Positions 1 through 11,838 of a stretch of 40,954 nt of DNA are shown here, in pieces. The position numbers and the translations under genes were made by a program. Every line of letters starts with the position of its first letter. Position 1 is the first letter of the stretch. The stretch is from Condylostoma magnum (Eukaryota; Ciliophora; Heterotrichea; Heterotrichida; Condylostomatidae). Under the pieces are notes generated by a model, which had not been told where the DNA came from, ran no database searches, and saw only the letters and a program-made list of their open reading frames with translations. Where the stretch lies: the NCBI GenBank assembly GCA_920105805.1, contig CAKKTI010000062.1, positions 32,720 through 73,673 of the forward strand, written 5' to 3'.

Positions 1-1
1 A

Positions 2-139
2 GAGCTGTATGAAGGGCTGATAAGAGATAAAGGAATGTAGAATTTTGACAAGGAAGAATTTGTATAAATTGTTAAAGATTTAGACCATCGTACTTTGATT
101 GTATTTTCTGAAGGAGAAGAAATGGTTTATTTAGTGTGA
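2..139 (+). CDS. 3' end of an unrecognised protein-coding gene (partial)
   Basis: The frame starting at base 2 reads as a 45-residue acidic C-terminus rich in Glu, Asp and Lys (ending EGEEMVYLV) and stops at a TGA immediately followed by TAA. One TAG is read as Gln inside it. The 5' part lies outside the window, so no family can be assigned. The downstream gene converges on it from the other strand about 175 bases away. The tandem TGA-TAA is the main reason for ending it here, since TGA can also mean Trp in this genome. Confidence 0.55.
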
Positions 140-314
140 TAATTAATGTTTAAGGAAGTAGTTTAATTGTTTTTTCTTATAGCATATTAATAATTAAAGA
201 TATTCTATTACTAAGCTACTGACTTGATACAGGAGAGTGTATTATATCATTCTATTCAACTATACTTTTATCACACAACTAAATTGACTGTAAACCTTGG
301 TTACCATCTTCTTA

Positions 315-3300
315 TTAAAAGAATTTCCCAAGCTTTAATCTGTCAATAACTGCTTTTACAAAGTTAAATTTTATATAAAGCTTTTCCACTATTTCTTTGC
401 TAATCAATCCAATTACTCTCATAAAAAATAGTAAATTCAATGCAGCTAAAATGATAAGAAGAATAATGGAAAATACTAAACCAGCTTCAAACGATAGGAA
501 TACTAAGCCTATAAGAATTAAAGCACAGCATGTTATCTAAGACAAAAGTTCCAGGCTATTAATCCTTATAGATTAGTAAGGCTAAACTGCATAAGATTTA
601 AGTGTAAAGGCAAACTGAATAAGAAAAATAATCATTGCCTTTTGCGATTAGTCTAGGTCATCAGGTAGTACTAAAACTCCTACAATCATTACTTTTCTGA
701 GCATTACAACAAATTCCCAGAAAAAGCTGCTTTCATTGTATCCGTTGTACAAAAAGCCAATCATATACTTGATTTTTAAGTCTTATAAATTTTTACGATT
801 GTAGATTAAAAAAGAAAGGCATAAAATTGGAAGTCCGAATACAAACAGTATAAGTCCAGGAGTTGTTACATTTAGTAACAAGTTTTAATGCTCTTCGTAT
901 CAACATTCAATGCCATAATCCATCTATAAGTAAAACTCTTCTTTTTCTATATCTTTGCACTAGAATGTTTTGAGTAGATTATTAGTAATAGCAGGGTGCC
1001 ATAGAAATACTATAATAACTACGGAGCCAATTAGTTTCTGCATAAAGTATTAAACATCGTTGAATAAGTAGATAAGTAGCCATATTATCGAAGTTACTAA
1101 AAGACTACCAATTGGGATAATTTGTAGTAATACTAATTTTTAGTATGTTAGATCAGATCTATCTTAAAACAAACAGTCGAAAAATAGGGGAATATCCATA
1201 AAACTAGCTGTTTGGCTTTAAGTTTCAAACAATTTCTGGAAATATTAGGGTCAATTACACTCTAAAGAATTGAGCAGAGTTACCACTTGTAGATAATTCA
1301 ATAGTATTCTTATTAATATAGAAACCTCTGATTTTGGCTTTAATACTCCATTCAATGTGCTTTTAGTCATGAATAGTATGATTAGTAATGCTACTATTAT
1401 CAGAATGCTCATTATAATATATGTTCCAGTTTCCCCAAAGCATGTAGAGCATTTATTATCGAATGATAAGCCATAGCCAATGTCACATTAAGCACAAAGT
1501 TGGCCAGTATATCCAGTTTGACATTTTCCATTATGATTATCTTGATCACCTTCTAGACATGATCCAGCTATAGGACATTTAATTAGTATATCAGTATGTT
1601 CACTTAATTTTCAATACTCGTCCTCCGGCCAGATCTATCCTCTTTCTATACATTGTGAATTCAAAGGACACTGCTTGCATACTTAATCTTACGGATCAAT
1701 ACTGTAACTGTTTTAACTGCATACAACACAGGAATCATCTATTTAAATCTCTCCAGGCACGCATTGTCTGAAATATACTTCAATCTATAACTCAGTTTAT
1801 TGGAAATATTGATTTTTGACTGCTATGAATATAGTTTGAGTAGATTCTGGTTAACTAGTAACAATGAAATCATCAAAAATTAATTTTCCATCTACAGCCA
1901 GAGATTCAGTGGTTCTTTGAAATTTAATCTCATCATCTATAGACAGTATATCAGCCTTTGAGGTCTAATCTGTTACAACCAGTTACCCGTAAATATCTTA
2001 TACCTGCAATTCTATATAGTTAATATTCGGTATATTCTGACTGCTCACCAACTTGATTTTCTTCGGAGATGTTAGTTTGATTTAAGTAGGCATTGATGCT
2101 ATATTATTTCCGTATATAGCTGTATTGTTGAAATAGTAGTTTTATTCAAATCTTGGTGAGTGCCATTATCAATAAATTGCACCACCTTCTAATTAGGATT
2201 TATTCGACATAAAGTAGTTTCTGTTTACATAAATCTAATCATTCTCATCAGACTCAATGAATATAGTCCCACCTTAAGTACTCGACTCATTTTCGAAAAA
2301 TTGATTTTAGCTGATTTCTACGTCAGAATTTACTGAATGAATAGCTCCTCCTTATACAGCCGTGTTTGATTTAAAAAGATTTGAGCTAATAGTAACATTT
2401 GAGCAAAATTATAGTTAGATCACTCCCATCTTACCTTAATTCTATAGGATTTGATTATTGTTAATGTAGATATCTTTGCTTGATGCACATGATATCTATT
2501 CATGGATCTTTTCTATTATATTATTCTCTAGTGTTAATTGACTCAAATTTTCACCGACAAACAAGGATTTTATATTATTAAATTCACTGTTTTATATTGT
2601 GATTGATGATAATTGAGATTTCAAGAATAAAGTGTATTGATTATCTAAAAATTACACTTTATTTATATGAATACTTGAGTTATTTGTATTGAAAGCTATA
2701 GAATCATTTTTAGATTATACCAATGTAAACTGTTCTAGATTTAGACTAGAAAAGACTATTTCAAAGATAATTAGTAAGTCTATATTATCATATTCGTCAA
2801 TCTATAGGTTTAACTGTTAAATTGCTATATCAGTGTCAAAGATTTCAATGAGTGTTTCTGATTTTAGTAAATTGATTTAAAGGTTTAGTTGATTAAGCGT
2901 TAGATTTGAAGAATTGGCATATACTATATTCTAATACACTGTCTATTGGCATATTTGGACATTTTTGAAGGTTAATGAGCTTTATACACAATTAAAAAGT
3001 ATCTAATCTGGTGATTATACAGTTATTTCTGTATTGGTGATCGATGATTGAAGTTTATTACTGGATATCAAAAACATAGCTTATACTTTTGAGAATTACA
3101 ATTCTATAGTAGATTCATCAACACTAAACTGGGAATCTGAAATGACACTCATGAATCCAAAGCTATTGTTGTTTAAAAAGGAAGAGGTTTGAATAACACA
3201 ATTAGTTTCAGTCATGCTTAAAATATAACCTTGCTCTTAAACTGAAATATTTTAATTCATAGTCACATCAAATAACGAAACACTTTAGGAATAATTGATG

Positions 3301-6128
3301 AGTAATATGCTGTCTTTTAGTTTATTGTTTGCAATATTACAATTTGAAGCTGCTAAAAAGGAGAATAAAAGCTCTATGATATTAGATGCTTCATTATGCT
3401 TAAATTAACAATTCCCTAATATAAGCTAAGGCTATTAACTCTTTATTCCTAAAATCAGTAAAATGCTGCTTTTGTATGCTTTTCCATTTGCTACTTTTAG
3501 TATATTATTTTAAAATTCACAATTTATTAGCGATATCTAATCAAATCTTTGCACTTAAAAAATTTATTAAGAAATTTCTGAGCTTCCCATATTATCTTAA
3601 ATTTACGAATTTTCTATAGTCAAATTTCCAGGTGAATTTAATTAAAATAGACTACTTTAATACAGATGATTATCGGAAATCAGTGAATTTATCAATTTTG
3701 ATTAATTTACTAATTCACATTTGTGACATATGCTAATTATAGAGGAATCATCATAAAAGTAGTTGTTTGCAATGCTTAAATTTGATAACTACAATTCCAA
3801 CTAATTAAGTTGCATATTATTTATACTTATAAGTTGACTTTAGGTTAATGAAGCATCTTTTATGATCAATTAGTCAATATGGATTTGAGATGATTATAGC
3901 AGCTGCTTAAAATCGAATGCTAGTGCAGCACCCTTTTAATTTGATTTAGGTTGCAATATTGTTAAATTTTTAAGCGTAAACCTATTCAAATAGCTTTATA
4001 AAAGTAAACCTGATTGCTAATTATTTAAAATTAGTGTGACTGAGTTGAATTCTATATGTAAAGCTGTAGTTCAGATGACTGCATAGGGCTAATGAACTTA
4101 AATATGATTTCCAACTTCTATGTATAAACCGTCAAATTGTAATAAATTTTAAATTGATGTATTTCTATATGAAATAATTGAGTTGATGCTTTGTATACTT
4201 TATGAGGTCAATATAATAGAAATCTATCCCTTTACTGAATTTGTTTAAAAGTGAAAAGGTATTTTTAAAAAGGGATTAGAGTTTTAGTCTCCTAAAAATT
4301 AATTAGAGCAATTGTTATCTCTAAGTATTGCATTATTCATTACTAAATTATAATCACCAGGATTTAGTAAGGTTTCACAAATTAATCTATGATTATTAAG
4401 ATTAGAGAATAGTTCAGGTAGATTTCATGATTCAGATAAATGTTGCTTAAACAATACTAAATTCTGCTCATTTTCTTTTAAAAATTGCAACTTTTAATTC
4501 AAATCACACAAATTAGTGTTGCTTATTTCTGTATTATCTATAGTAATGGTTTCATAGCTATTCAAATTCGGATTCACGCCAACTTATCATTAAATTTATG
4601 AATGAATATATTTGATCAAAGTATTACAATCAATTATTGTGCTAGTAATTAACATTTCTTAATCTTAAAACATCATCCTGCTTACATAATTATCCTATAT
4701 AATAGAATCTTCTATCTGAATAATCCTCTAATATATTTATAATCAATCAATTACAACTTCAGTTATACAATTCTAAACTTTCAATTGATTTAATATAGGA
4801 TATTCGTCTCAGCTTTTAATTAATTTGAGTATTGTTGTACTGATACAATTTTATACTTCTATTTTGCTAATTTATATTGCTTTTACCTCTGTCTATTGAT
4901 TCTACTTTATATAGGATAATGATATTAAATTGTATCCTCCCAAGTGCTCCCATTCAACAAATTCCATTGCTATATCTTACAAATATAAGCCTTCGAATTA
5001 AGTTCATTCTGATATATACAACAATAGCAAGCTTTTATTTTATGAACTATCTTGAAATAATTTTTGATAGTATATACTTGTCCTCTATGTATCTGCTAAG
5101 TATATAATTTCCCCGTTAATCTTGCTAACCTATACATTTTTAAGTGTTACAACGTTACTAGCTTCAATCAGTCCTAAACCAACACTACAATTTGATATTT
5201 CCATATCAATTAATGTTGAGCTACCCAGTGATCGGATTAACTAGCCAATATTCAGCTTGATATTCCTTCACTTTGAGTTCTTTATAAAAAGATTATTTAC
5301 TCGCATGAAGTACTACACCATTTTACACTCATCTGCAGCTGGGAATTGACCTTCTTACACTTATTCCTCATTTTGATTAAAATAATTTCCTAATTAGTCT
5401 TAATATATATAGTGACATGAGTTACAAGTTGGGCAGGATTAAAACTAAAAGAATCCTCCATCAACATCAATATCTTAAAATTTCACACTTGGATTATTAT
5501 CTCAGTCAAAAGATCTTGTTTATTTCAATAGCAATTTCGGGGGGTTTTCAGAGCAAAGCTGATGGTTTTCCTACGAGCACAGAACACCTTCTACTCCAAA
5601 CGATTTAAGCTATTTCATCTTTTCTTCATCATAGTAAAAATCATAGTCTCCTTATAGCACCTTTACAAGAACATAATCCCTAGAGATAAGCTAAACTACT
5701 TTATCCCAACTATCAACTGGCTTATTTTCACTTCCATCTCCGTCTTAGTATTATCCCAGCCAAATTACTTGCTCACAGGCACCGTTGTCATAAAGACATA
5801 CGTCTCTATCACACTCAATGTCGCAGATGTTATCAAACAATTTTTCCTTTTAGCAAAACAAACTGCACCCTTGGAAGCAGTCTCCCATATCGTAACCACA
5901 GACAGCGGTCATACAGCTTTGGTCGCATATACCATTCCCTACGTTCTCTACACTGCATTAAGTTACACTGCAAGCTTAACTGCAATCAGATAGTAGAAAG
6001 TCAGGCTCTGGAAGAGCCTGTGTATCGAAGTTAAATAGAGGAGACATACAGGCAGTGTGGCAGTACCCATCTCCTATTTAGTGATCCTGGCATGATAACA
6101 CGCGGGGTAAGATCAAACTAAAGTACAT
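315..6128 (-). CDS. Giant receptor-like protein: LNR modules, beta-helix repeats, EGF-like region, multi-pass C-terminus
   Basis: One frame stays continuous from ATG at 6128 to tandem TAATAA at 312-317, about 1937 residues. Order: a short hydrophobic leader (MYFSLILPRVLS); three Cys-rich Lin-12/Notch repeat-like modules in residues 13-130 (key pattern NGICDQSCMTAVCGYDMGDC); about 1300 residues of short Asn/Ile/Ser-rich repeats typical of a right-handed parallel beta-helix; an EGF-like Cys cluster near residue 1520 (TGYTGQLCAQCDIGYG); then about seven hydrophobic segments with family motifs such as FFWEFVVMLRK. Large ciliate surface proteins of this plan are known, with unknown ligands. TGA must be Trp at several conserved sites (for example ECWYEE). 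An alternative end uses a possible 17-nt intron at 288-304 and TGA at 271. The plan is confident; the function is unknown. Confidence 0.85.
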
Positions 6129-6451
6129 TTTAATTATATTACAGATTTTAGGGCTTATGTAGCCAAATAATTAAGATTGTTAATGGTTAGGATTTTGAAA
6201 ATATGATGAATGCTTTGGGAATTTATAGAAGAATAGCTGTATAAAAGTGCATTGAAGTTCATATAATTTAAATCAGAGTGAAGATTGTTATAAGGATTGA
6301 GGGAATTAGTTTTATGCATTGAAATAGAATAAATTAATAATATAGAAACTTATTAAAGATAAATGCATTAAGTTAGTATCTATTAAGACTTTTTACACAT
6401 TTTCTATTACAATATTAAAGATTTAACAATATATAATACTTTTAATATTTA
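6129..6451. other. AT-rich spacer between two minus-strand genes
   Basis: This stretch holds the upstream region of the giant LNR protein and the 3' flank of the WD40 gene on its right. No conserved motif or structured RNA was seen. It contains no TGA in the frame of the WD40 gene, which matters for deciding how that gene ends. Confidence 0.5.
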
Positions 6452-7819
6452 CTAAATCTCACATAAAACCAACTTATACTTAGCTGTATTGCAAAAGCGT
6501 CTACCTTCCCCATAAACAATGAACTACTCATTTTTAGGAATACTTATTGAGAACACAGGATTATCATCTTATCTAATAATCCTGCTTCTAATTGGGTTTT
6601 TCAAGTCCCACAATCTTACTTTATTATCATTTTCACCAATGACAATAAACTACTCACTTCTAGCTATACCTAATGATAACACAATACTATCATACTCTTC
6701 AATTATTCTATTCGAGCAATGTAAATCCCATAATCTTACTTTATTATCAAATCCTCCACTAGCAATGAACTACTCACTTCTAGAAATACATACGGAAAAT
6801 ATAGTACCATAATGCTTTCCAATTACTCTGTTTCTATTTGAGTTTTACAAGTCCCATAATCTCACTTTACTATCTCCTCCTCCACTAACGATTCACTACT
6901 CACTTCTAGAAATGCTTATTGAGGTTACAGTATGACTATGTTATCCAATTATCCTATTTTTAGTTTAATCCAATTAATACCATATCCTTATTTTCCTATC
7001 AACTCCTCCAGTAGCAATAAATTGCTCACTTCTAGAAATGCTTACTGCCCATACAGACCCATTATGTTGCCCAATTATTCTGTTTCTATTTGAGTCTTGT
7101 AAGTCTCATAATCTCACCTTATTGTCTCCTCCTCCACTCACAACGAATTATTCACTTCTAGAAATACTTACTGAGGATACCCGGCTGCCATGCCTTCCAA
7201 TTACTATGTTTCTGGTTGGGTGTTATAAGTCCCACAACATTACTTTCTTATTAAATCCTCCTGAAACCATGAACTTCTAACTGTTGGAAATTACTAATGA
7301 GTAAATACTCTTTTAATTTGATGCTAGTAATCGAGGTTTTTAATCTAATTAAGAATATGGAATCTTTTGAATGTTTCTTTCTTATTTATTACTAAGACTA
7401 TTCTAGGTGTTTGCTTTATAAGCTTCCCTTATTACTTTAGAATTTGTAAACTTAGATAAGATTTATTCCAAAATACAACTTGTATTTCTTTATCTATGCA
7501 CTCGATTAGTGAAATAAGGAGAAATTAGTGACTTATATAAGGAGTATTTAAGCCTATACTATTTAATAAACTTTATCAGTGTTCTTTCAAGCATCTTTTC
7601 AGAGGACTTATTTACTACTCAGTTGTGAAATTGGAATTCTATTTAATAAAAATTATAATCTCTAAAAATCTATATAGCTTCCTTATCTTTAATACAGCTT
7701 TATTACAAAATTTAGAAGATCAAGTTGATATCGAGTAAAGAGATAAGCCTTTTGGTTAATTAGATGTCCATTTTATTATTGGTAAATGGAGCATCAAATT
7801 AATATGCAAATTCCAACAT
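6452..7819 (-). CDS. WD40 seven-blade propeller protein with family N-terminal helical domain
   Basis: About 455 residues from ATG at 7819. Residues 1-190 match the helical N-terminal domain of the other WD40 genes here but lack its first 35 or so residues. Then come seven blades of about 42 residues with the pattern ISRSEQFIVSGG...KVRLWDL. Blade Trp is TGG in some repeats and TGA in others. The last blade ends in KLVLCEI followed by TAG, the same place where all paralogues have TAG. No in-frame TGA follows for more than 300 bases, so TAG is the likely stop. The membrane-protein gene on the same strand ends just upstream; the exact start is uncertain (another ATG lies at 7867). Confidence 0.72.
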
Positions 7820-7875
7820 GATTTTGTATGAGAACTTTATGTTTCTAAAATACTTGATTATATGCATTGTTAATA

Positions 7876-8802
7876 TTATATTTGAACAATTAATAATACT
7901 CTGGTAAAAATCTATAATATGTTCAAAATATAATATAGATAAAAAAGCCTTATTATTTCAAATAGAGGGAGTTGCTTAATAGAAGAAAACACTAATATTT
8001 GATTAGGATTTTCTGGATAAGCTACTGTTATTTTGATTAAGAGCATATCGTTTCAGTAATTACTTATTAAACTGTAGGAATATAAAAGTTTAAGATATAC
8101 TTTATATATCGCGTGATATTAGGGATCATCAATCTATTTTATACAGTCCAGTTTTCCTACTTAATTATAATTAAATTCCTTAGATCTACAATGCATTCAT
8201 AAGCAAACTAATTGAAAAAGTTATTTGCCACAATAATGCTCATAATCACTAATACTTAAAAATCTATTTTGGATTTAGTAATAGAGACAAGAATATCCAA
8301 TAACCAACTTAACACTTCAACCATTTCTGCATATTTCCTAGCTATCTTCAAGCAATGTCAATATAGTAAACTAATCAATTTGGCACTTTAAGCTTGCAAA
8401 TTCTCAAGCGAACTACATCCAAACACTCTTATTTTTTATCAAATCTACTTAATTCCTAGTATTTTCGTTACCTATAATATTTCTAATAATAAATTTCCCT
8501 ATATCATCATATAAAAGCAATTTACTTAAACTATTTCATCTCCTCTATCTCCTATAAGAAATCAAACTACACCGATAAATGCATATATCAAATAGCCATC
8601 ATTCTAAAGAGCTTTCACTGAGTATTTTAGTATAGTAATGCTTGGAGAATATATAAGATTGCGCAATAACTACCGGATTTAATCTATAAACCATAATTCA
8701 GCATATAAATACTCAGATAATATGAAATTATCTATTAAAAGCATAATCAAATCTTAACAAAGTACAATCATAGTGTATATAATCAGAATAAAACAGTCTC
8801 AT
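7876..8802 (-). CDS. Probable multi-pass membrane protein, partner gene of the WD40 module
   Basis: An open frame from ATG at 8802 to TAA at 7876 (about 308 residues) starts only 14 bases from the start codon of the divergent WD40 gene at 8817. It is rich in Leu, Ile, Phe and Tyr with several hydrophobic stretches, including one near residues 30-55 and one near 270-300. Its N-terminal part resembles the protein at 26033-28288 in spacing and sequence (a hydrophobic run, then IAQSYIFSK). Stop-like codons make up about 8 percent of the frame, higher than in firm genes. The frame stays open past the chosen stop to TGA at 7720, which would overlap the next gene. The family is not recognised; membrane location is inferred from composition. 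Confidence 0.45.
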
Positions 8803-8816
8803 CAATTTTATAAAAA

Positions 8817-10259
8817 ATGGAAAACTGTAGTGAACCACTCGTGAGAAACTTGATAACTGGTATCGATTTTCAATAATTCTACCAAGTAAATCAGCTGTAT
8901 ATGGAATGAACTAATAACAGGGTAGTTCAAAACCTTCTAAAGGGCAAAATCTACACATAATACAGCCTGAGAACTCTATTGACAAATCTAGAAAGAGCTA
9001 ATCCAATTAAAAAGCTCAGAATAACATTCCAAATTTTTCAACTGTTCAAAATTGCTTGTTGGCCTACCATAGATGCATTCGTTCACGACTTTATAATAGA
9101 AAATCATATTAAAGCTGAATATTTAGATGGTTTGGCCAAATCAAGTAATTGAGCAAAAGAAGTAATATAAAGAGTGAATACTGATGATTTAAGGGGAGCA
9201 AGGCTTAAAATATTATGGTAACTTCTTTTTATCAGAACAGATCAGAAAGAACACGCTGATAGAAGGTTGTAATAGATTTTGAGATGAGTGAATTCAATAG
9301 CAGCTGCATAAAAATTTGGAGAGCACATTAGACTCGAATTAAAGCTACTATAATTACAATAAAGATAATTCTAGTGGCAAAAGAAGTAATAAGGAGTCAT
9401 TGGTCAACATGATGATTGTATATACTCAGTTTGCATTTCAAGAAGTGAATAATTAATAGTATCAGGTGGATAAGATGATTAAGTAAGAGTATGGGACTTA
9501 TAAAACCCATCCAGAAACAGAATAATTGGTCAACATGATTCTTATGTATATTCAGTTTGCATTTCAAGAAGCGAATAAATAGTAGTATCAGGTGGGCATG
9601 ATATGAAAGTAAGAGTATGGGACTTATAAAACCCATCCAGAAACAGAATAATTGGTCAACATGATTCTTATGTATTATCAGTATGCATTTCAAGAAGTGA
9701 ATAACTCATAGTATCAGGTGGAAGTGATAATAAAGTAAGAGTATGGGACTTATAAAACCCATCCAGAAACAGAATCATTGGCCAACATGATGATAATATA
9801 AACTCAGTTTGCATTTCAAGAAGTGAATAAATAGTAGTATCAGGTGGAGGTGATGATCAAGTAATAGTATGGGACTTATCAAACTCGTGAAATAACAGAA
9901 TAATTGGTTAACATGATTCTTATGTATGATCGGTTTACATTTCAAGAAGTGAATTATTAATAGTATCAGGCGGAGCTGATAATCAAGTAAGAGTATGGGA
10001 CTTATAAAACCCATCCAGAAACAGAATCATTGGTCAACATTATGATTGGGCATTATCAGTTTGCATTTCAAGAAGTGAATAGCTGGTAGTATCAAGTGGG
10101 GGTGATGATAAAGTAAGAGTGTGGGACTTATAAAGCCCATCCAAAAACAGAATCATTGGTAGACATGATTATGGTATAGGATCAGTTTGCATTTCTAGAA
10201 GTGAATAAATAGTAGTATCTGGTGGAGGTGATAATCAAGTTAGAGTATGGGAAATTTAG
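8817..10259 (+). CDS. WD40 seven-blade propeller protein with family N-terminal helical domain
   Basis: About 480 residues. Residues 1-185 form the unrecognised helical domain, starting MENCSEPLVRN and including the motifs LDGLAKSSN, VIQRVN and RLKILWQLLF, then a Gln-rich linker. Seven blades of 42 residues follow, each about 126 bases, nearly identical apart from four residues after the GQH motif and three after SGG. The gene ends VRVWEI then TAG; reading through gives TGA at 10386. TGA supplies Trp at several sites, for example YVWSV. It is head to head with the membrane-protein gene at 7876-8802. WD40 propellers are binding scaffolds, so a cytoplasmic recognition role is likely, but the target is unknown. 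Confidence 0.85.
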
Positions 10260-10589
10260 TTAAGTAGTTCCATTTTATTCCAAAGTAACTTTTATTATTA
10301 CTCTTAGCCAATTACTATTGAAGATCCTTAATTAATAATAATACATATTTTAACTGAATCTTAAGCTGTTTTCGTTTTCTAATAATGATTTAGTTTATTG
10401 GTTTAATTATCACTACTTTATTTAAGTTACTATTTCTTCAAAGCCTTTTCTTATCCTTCATAAACAAAATGTTTATAATCCAGTTTCCTCAATAAGCTAG
10501 TATTCTATAGAAATTTATGTATAAATCAAAATTACTGAGTAATTTTGGCCAGCAGGTCAATAAATGCATAGGAAGATGAAATACAGCAA
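10260..10589. other. Spacer without a recognisable gene
   Basis: AT-rich sequence between the 3' end of a WD40 gene and a WD40 gene fragment. The WD40 frame remains open into it as far as 10388, but the protein it would add is low-complexity and not shared with paralogues. Nothing else was seen. Confidence 0.5.
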
Positions 10590-10726
10590 GAGAAACATGT
10601 TATTTGAGTGTGGATTTAGCCTCTTAGAATCTCTTGCACTTCGCTATTATCAGTTTATCCCTGCTGATTGGCTCGGTAGAATTATTAGAAATCGATGCCG
10701 ACGATTGGTTTAAGCCAGTTTTCCAT
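10590..10726 (-). pseudogene. 5' fragment of a WD40-module gene (N-terminal domain only)
   Basis: From ATG at 10726 the minus strand reads MENWLKPIVGIDFQQFYRAN and continues for about 40 residues that align with the start of the WD40-family N-terminal domain. The similarity then stops and no blades follow. It lies head to head with the membrane-protein gene starting at 10819 (92 bases between), so it looks like the remains of a module whose WD40 half has been lost by truncation. Confidence 0.7.
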
Positions 10727-10818
10727 TTCTTATACAAAATTGACAAAGTGTATGAGACTTTAAATGTTATTGATTTGTAATGTTCAGTCTTAGATAGTTT
10801 GTAGGCTTGGATTATTAG

Positions 10819-11817
10819 ATGTTTTATTATATACACTAAATACTATGGGTTTTCTTTACAATCAGATTGCATTTTGGAATAATTTTTAAGAGCTCATAAG
10901 ATATTCAGCAGCTTATACCTTTATTATCTATTAAGTTTGAATAAAGCATAAGACTTTTGTATATAATAAGTTTAAGGGAAAACATGGGCTATATTGATTA
11001 ATTCCTGTATATTGTTGTTTTAAGTGCTTATTTTGTTAAATTATTTTAATGCTAAAGGTTGTACATGTATTATATATGCATTTAATTTTAGAAAAACTAC
11101 GGAGTAAACTATTCAGCATTGTTAAGCTTAAAATACAGTATTTAATTAAATTACAGCATATTACTCTGTTACTAGAAAGGAATATTTATTGGTATTACTC
11201 AGGAAATAATTCCTAATACTATTCTACTCTATAATCCTAAGAATAATTCTTATTTAGTGTATTTTTATATCTTTCTATAAATCCATTGATAAGTTATTAG
11301 AGTTCTTTTCTTCAGTTGCTTTTCTATCAGTTATTGAATATAATACTATAAGGAAATCTTAATAGCTATATTTTCTAGATTGCAACAACTTGTTTCAAAA
11401 ACTTATTAATTTAGTTAAAGCTACTTTTCCTTCTGCATAACTATATTAAATAAAAGTATTTCATATGATAAGTTTGATTGACTTAAGTTTTTCTACTTTA
11501 ATCTTTAGGTATTGTTTACAAATAACTTAAATTACTATCCAAACTATTAAAAGCTTGAAATTGTGTTACAAATTACAAAGGAGGATCTATAAACTATTAT
11601 TTTTGGTATTAGAGTTTCACTAGTTGAATTATTGTCCACGCTATTCAGCTTTTCTTTGATCCATTCTACTTACTTAGTTTTTATACTGATATTAGAGACA
11701 CTTAGAGTTAATATACAATACTGTATAACTGCCTTTCTTATGGAGTAAATACTACCAGAAGCTTTTGCAGTTTACTAAAATGGATTATTTCTCAATAATA
11801 ACTTCAAACAAATTTGA
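10819..11817 (+). CDS. Probable multi-pass membrane protein, partner gene of a lost WD40 gene
   Basis: One frame of 332 residues runs from ATG 10819 to TGA 11815-11817, followed by TAG. The product is very rich in Ile, Leu, Phe and Tyr. Hydrophobic segments lie near residues 2-20, 55-75, 140-165 and 265-300. The segment SLVELLSTLFSFSLIH aligns with a corresponding stretch of the longer protein at 26033-28288, and the N-termini correspond in position and hydrophobic pattern. It sits in the same divergent arrangement with a WD40 N-terminal fragment. About 7 percent of codons are TAA, TAG or TGA, near the level of firm genes. No known family was recognised. Confidence 0.55.
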
Positions 11818-11838
11818 TAGAGTTTAGATTATAAAAAA

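Noticed and set aside
288-304. Possible 17-nt intron near the 3' end of the giant receptor gene
   Set aside because: It would lead to a TGA stop, but the tandem TAATAA just upstream already ends the protein right after the last membrane segment. Kept as an alternative only.
5990-6110. GC-richer, hairpin-like stretch that at first looked like a 5S rRNA or small RNA gene
   Set aside because: The minus strand encodes the signal peptide and first LNR module of the giant receptor in frame, which explains the composition and conserved Cys spacing. It does not match the 5S consensus.
9400-10259. 126-base tandem repeats considered as satellite or CRISPR-like repeats
   Set aside because: They translate into WD40 blades in one continuous frame; there are no separate spacers.
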